A stretch of 51,517 nucleotides of DNA from CAYWRO01 sp964460345 (GTDB taxonomy: Bacteria > Planctomycetota > Phycisphaerae > Phycisphaerales > UBA1924): assembly GCA_964460345.1 (NCBI GenBank), contig CAYWRO010000021.1, positions 1 to 51,517 on the forward strand. Reading direction: 5' to 3'. A program made the translations under genes and the position numbers. The notes below the pieces were generated by a model. The model was not told the origin of the DNA and did not search any database. It saw nothing but the letters and a program-made list of their open reading frames with translations. Position 1 is the stretch's first letter, and each line of letters begins with the position of its first letter. Shown here piece after piece: positions 48,857-51,517 of the stretch.

Positions 48857-51517
48857 ATGGCCTCCAAAGTAAATCTGCGCTTCACCGCGCTTCTCATCGT
48901 CATCATCTCGATGGTCTTCGGCGCCACCGTCGTGGTCGCCTTCGTCGCCATGAAGAACTCCGGCGAGGAGCTCATCGCCAAGGGCGATGAGCTCATGGCC
49001 AAGGGCGAAGTGGAGGAAGCCATCAAGGCCTACAGCCGCGCGGTCAACAAGCAGCAGATGAACGAAGAATGGCTGCGCATCTGGATCGGCGCGATGGAGA
49101 AGTACGTGCCCTCCTCCCGCCAGGAGTACCGCACCTACTACCAGACCCAGTACATGAGCGGATTGGCCGGGCTCGCGCGGGCGGACGCCACCGGCGTCGA
49201 ATCACGCATGCGCCTGCTCGAAGAGCTCTACCAGCGCAACCGCCAGTTGGGCACCGACCAGGCGGGCTGGCAGGCGCTGGTCCACGAAGCCGAAGACCAG
49301 TTGGCCGCCGCCGAGGGCATCGAAGGCGCAGAGGTGCTCCGCCGGTACCGCGGCCTGGCCCGCCAGGCCATGCTCGAATCGGGCGCCCAGCTCCCCGATG
49401 AGGTCGTGCAGTTGACGCTCGAAGATCTCCAGGTCGCCCTGCAGGTCAACCCTTCCGATGTGGACTCCGGCGTCGCACGCGCGGCCTGGCATGATGAAAT
49501 GGCCGAGCGGGCCCGGCTCTCCAACCTGCCCGAAGCCGCCGCGGAGCAGAACGCCAAGGCGCTCGGCGCCATCAATGAGTTCCTCGCGACGAACCCCGAC
49601 AATGCACGCGCCCGCCTCGCCCGCGTCGCACTGGAGTTGCAGGCCATTCGGCGCAGCGCCGCCGAAGTCCGGCCGGAAGAGTTCCAGGAGCGCTTCGGCC
49701 CCATGGTCGAGGAGATCGAAGGTCTCATCCTTCAGGCCGATGCCGCCTCCCTCGACCCGCTCGTCGTTCAACAGTTGGTCACTCACATGCGCATCAGCGG
49801 TCGCGACGACCGCGTGGTTCCCCTGCTCGAGCATGCCCTGGCCGGAAAGCCTGCCGATGCGCGGCTGCGCCTCCTGCTGGCGGAACGACTGACCGCCACC
49901 GATCCCGCTCGCGCGATCGAGGAGCTTGACAAGGTCATCGCCCAGCCCGACCTCCCGATCGGCATCAACGGCCTGGCGCTGCTGTACCAGCGCGACAACG
50001 CCCGCGAAATGAAGATCATGGCCGCCCTCCTGCAGTGGGAGCACGCGACCGACGATCAGGGCCGCCGCGCCGCGCTGGAGCGTGCAGCGACCTACCGCAA
50101 TGAACTCGCCGCGGCGGTCGGCCGTGACAGCGATCGCGTCCTGCTCGCCGATGGCCGTCTCCAGTTCGCCCGCGGCGAGTTGATGCCCGCCCGCAAGTCC
50201 CTCAACGACTACCTCAAGACATCGCCCAACGATGACAACGCTCGAATCCTGCTCGCCAGCATCATGCGCCAGCAGGGCAACCTCGGCGCTGCCCGCGACC
50301 TCCTCTCCGAGGTGGTCGATCGCGGACGCGTCAGCCTGCCGGTCATCGCCCAGCTCGCCGCCGTCTGCGGCCAGCTTGGCGAGTACGCCGACGCCTCCCG
50401 ATACGCCCAGATCCTCGTCGACGCCGAGCCGGAAAACGCCCAGTACGTCGCAATGCGCGACGAGTTTCAGGACCTGCTGCTCGGAGGCGGTGATGACCCG
50501 GTCAAGGCCGGCCTGCTCGAAGCGCGCGACCTCCTCGCCGGCGTCACCCCGGACATGGACGCCGCCGCGGCGATCCTCCGCCAGTTGATCGCCGACCACC
50601 CGACCGACGTCCGCCCGCACGCCGCGCTCATCGAGACCATGACGCTCTTCGGCCGCAAGGATGAAGCCATCGCCGCCGCCGACGCCGCGCTGGCCGCTTT
50701 TCCGGACCACGAGGGAATCAAGCGTTTCCGCGAAGCCCTGAACATCGCCAACCCCGTCGAAGAACTGCTGGCGCGCATCGATGAATCGGACCGCCCGCCC
50801 CTCGAAAAGCACCTGCGCGCCCACCAGGTGCTCGCCCGCTTCGGCCGGCAGGAGGAAGCCGACCAGCGACTCCGCCAGGCCGCCGAGATCGATCCGACCA
50901 ACGCCACCGTCGTGGAAGCCCTCTTCGTGCGCGCCCTGACCGAAGGAGATGTGGAAGCCGCCGAAGCGCAGGCGTCGATCGCCGAACGCGAAAACCTCGA
51001 CAACGCATCGGGCCAGACCTACCGCGCCCGCATCCTCATGTTCAAGGGGCAATACCGCGAAGCGATCGTGCTCCTGGAGCGCGCCATCGCCGCCGACCCT
51101 CTCAACGCCGGCACCCACCGCTGGCTCGGCGAACTGCGCCTCCAACTCGGCGAAACCACCGCCGCGATGGACGCCCTGCGCCGCGCCCTCGAACTCCGCC
51201 CGACCGACGTCGCCGCGACCAAGGCTCTCATGCGCGCCCACGACATCGCCGGAAACGCGCAGCAGGCCCTGCGCCTCGCCCGCGATGCCCAGGACCGCGC
51301 CGCTCACGACCAGGACTTCGTCGAGCACTGGCTCACCCTCGAGACCACCGCCGCCGGCGGCGATCGCGCCGAAGCCCTCCGCATCCGCCGCTCCCTCGCC
51401 GAACGCTTCCCCGAAAACACACGCAACCGCGCCCAGCTCGTCCGCCTGCTCATGCAGGACGGCGCCTGGGACGAGGCACGCACGCTCATCGACGAACTCC
51501 GCGCCGCCAGCGACTCC
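48857..51517 (+). CDS. Long TPR protein of the exosortase locus, partial
   Basis: 887 codons are visible and the frame is open at the window end. One membrane helix lies near the start (LLIVIISMVFGATVVVAFVA), followed by TPR-like helical repeats throughout (GDELMAKGEVEEAIKAYSRA; LASIMRQQGNLGAARDLLSE; ARILMFKGQYREAIVLLERA). It resembles the PrsT-type TPR proteins that accompany exosortase/exopolysaccharide operons and probably organises export in the periplasm. AGGAG stands 11 bases before ATG 48857, and 22 bases separate it from the EpsI-like gene, so one operon is likely. Confidence 0.85.
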   Translation, partial: MASKVNLRFTALLIVIISMVFGATVVVAFVAMKNSGEELIAKGDELMAKGEVEEAIKAYSRAVNKQQMNEEWLRIWIGAMEKYVPSSRQEYRTYYQTQYMSGLAGLARADATGVESRMRLLEELYQRNRQLGTDQAGWQALVHEAEDQLAAAEGIEGAEVLRRYRGLARQAMLESGAQLPDEVVQLTLEDLQVALQVNPSDVDSGVARAAWHDEMAERARLSNLPEAAAEQNAKALGAINEFLATNPDNARARLARVALELQAIRRSAAEVRPEEFQERFGPMVEEIEGLILQADAASLDPLVVQQLVTHMRISGRDDRVVPLLEHALAGKPADARLRLLLAERLTATDPARAIEELDKVIAQPDLPIGINGLALLYQRDNAREMKIMAALLQWEHATDDQGRRAALERAATYRNELAAAVGRDSDRVLLADGRLQFARGELMPARKSLNDYLKTSPNDDNARILLASIMRQQGNLGAARDLLSEVVDRGRVSLPVIAQLAAVCGQLGEYADASRYAQILVDAEPENAQYVAMRDEFQDLLLGGGDDPVKAGLLEARDLLAGVTPDMDAAAAILRQLIADHPTDVRPHAALIETMTLFGRKDEAIAAADAALAAFPDHEGIKRFREALNIANPVEELLARIDESDRPPLEKHLRAHQVLARFGRQEEADQRLRQAAEIDPTNATVVEALFVRALTEGDVEAAEAQASIAERENLDNASGQTYRARILMFKGQYREAIVLLERAIAADPLNAGTHRWLGELRLQLGETTAAMDALRRALELRPTDVAATKALMRAHDIAGNAQQALRLARDAQDRAAHDQDFVEHWLTLETTAAGGDRAEALRIRRSLAERFPENTRNRAQLVRLLMQDGAWDEARTLIDELRAASDS

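Noticed and set aside
49202..51328. 708-codon minus-strand frame
   Set aside because: Antisense shadow of the TPR gene in high-G+C sequence. The plus strand carries a ribosome site, membrane anchor and TPR repeats.

Overview
The window is about two-thirds G+C and looks like a chromosomal segment of a Planctomycetota bacterium, probably of the Phycisphaerae. This placement is inference. It rests on the omega subunit (which starts MIEALKSDEIVEKVGGRFKL), a DUF3553 protein, a PA14/propeller/ThuA secreted protein, a stand-alone CoaC, an exosortase locus, and an rpmH gene without rnpA beside it. LpxB and a Wza-like lipoprotein point to a Gram-negative envelope.

Region 1 (1-12.6 kb) is a metal-resistance block. 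It begins at a 5'-truncated PAS/GAF sensor gene. Next come a cytosolic copper-storage protein, a small CPMC membrane protein and a DUF305 protein, then a tandem thioredoxin-fold protein and an ArsR regulator on the other strand. From a promoter carrying a dyad operator run a small secreted Cys-rich protein and a complete CzcCBA-type RND efflux pump. The adaptor subunit of the pump carries five C-x2-H-x6-C-x2-C modules at its N-terminus. Debris of a CDF gene and of a second gene follows, then an intact CDF-like transporter. The block ends at tRNA-Glu, whose 3' end faces it. No integrase is visible.

Region 2 (12.7-25.6 kb) is mostly core: a hypothetical membrane protein, DNA polymerase X, LpxB, Mfd, a histidine kinase overlapping a receiver-GGDEF-EAL protein, and an EamA transporter. 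Region 3 (25.7-31.4 kb) holds the PA14/propeller/ThuA protein and a four-gene cluster (YciE-like ferritin fold, VKOR-like, SPW repeat, SDR epimerase) preceded by a leader with competing hairpins. Region 4 (31.4-36.0 kb) has tRNA-Ala and tRNA-Ser, a coiled-coil protein, DUF3553, rpoZ, coaC, an unassigned conserved protein and a TPR protein.

Region 5 (36.3-41 kb) is a methionine-biosynthesis operon: a transsulfuration enzyme, an aspartokinase-homoserine dehydrogenase fusion without ACT domains, and cystathionine beta-lyase. A strong promoter, a near-leaderless Met-rich 28-codon reading frame, a candidate antiterminator and an intrinsic terminator precede it. This reads as ribosome-mediated attenuation and is the most interesting signal in the window.

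Region 6 (41-45.1 kb) contains a Fic protein, RNase III, L34, an EVE-domain protein and lipoyl synthase. Region 7 (45.4 kb to the end) is an exopolysaccharide/exosortase operon: a Wza-like export lipoprotein, an exosortase, an EpsI-like partner and a long TPR protein that runs off the window.
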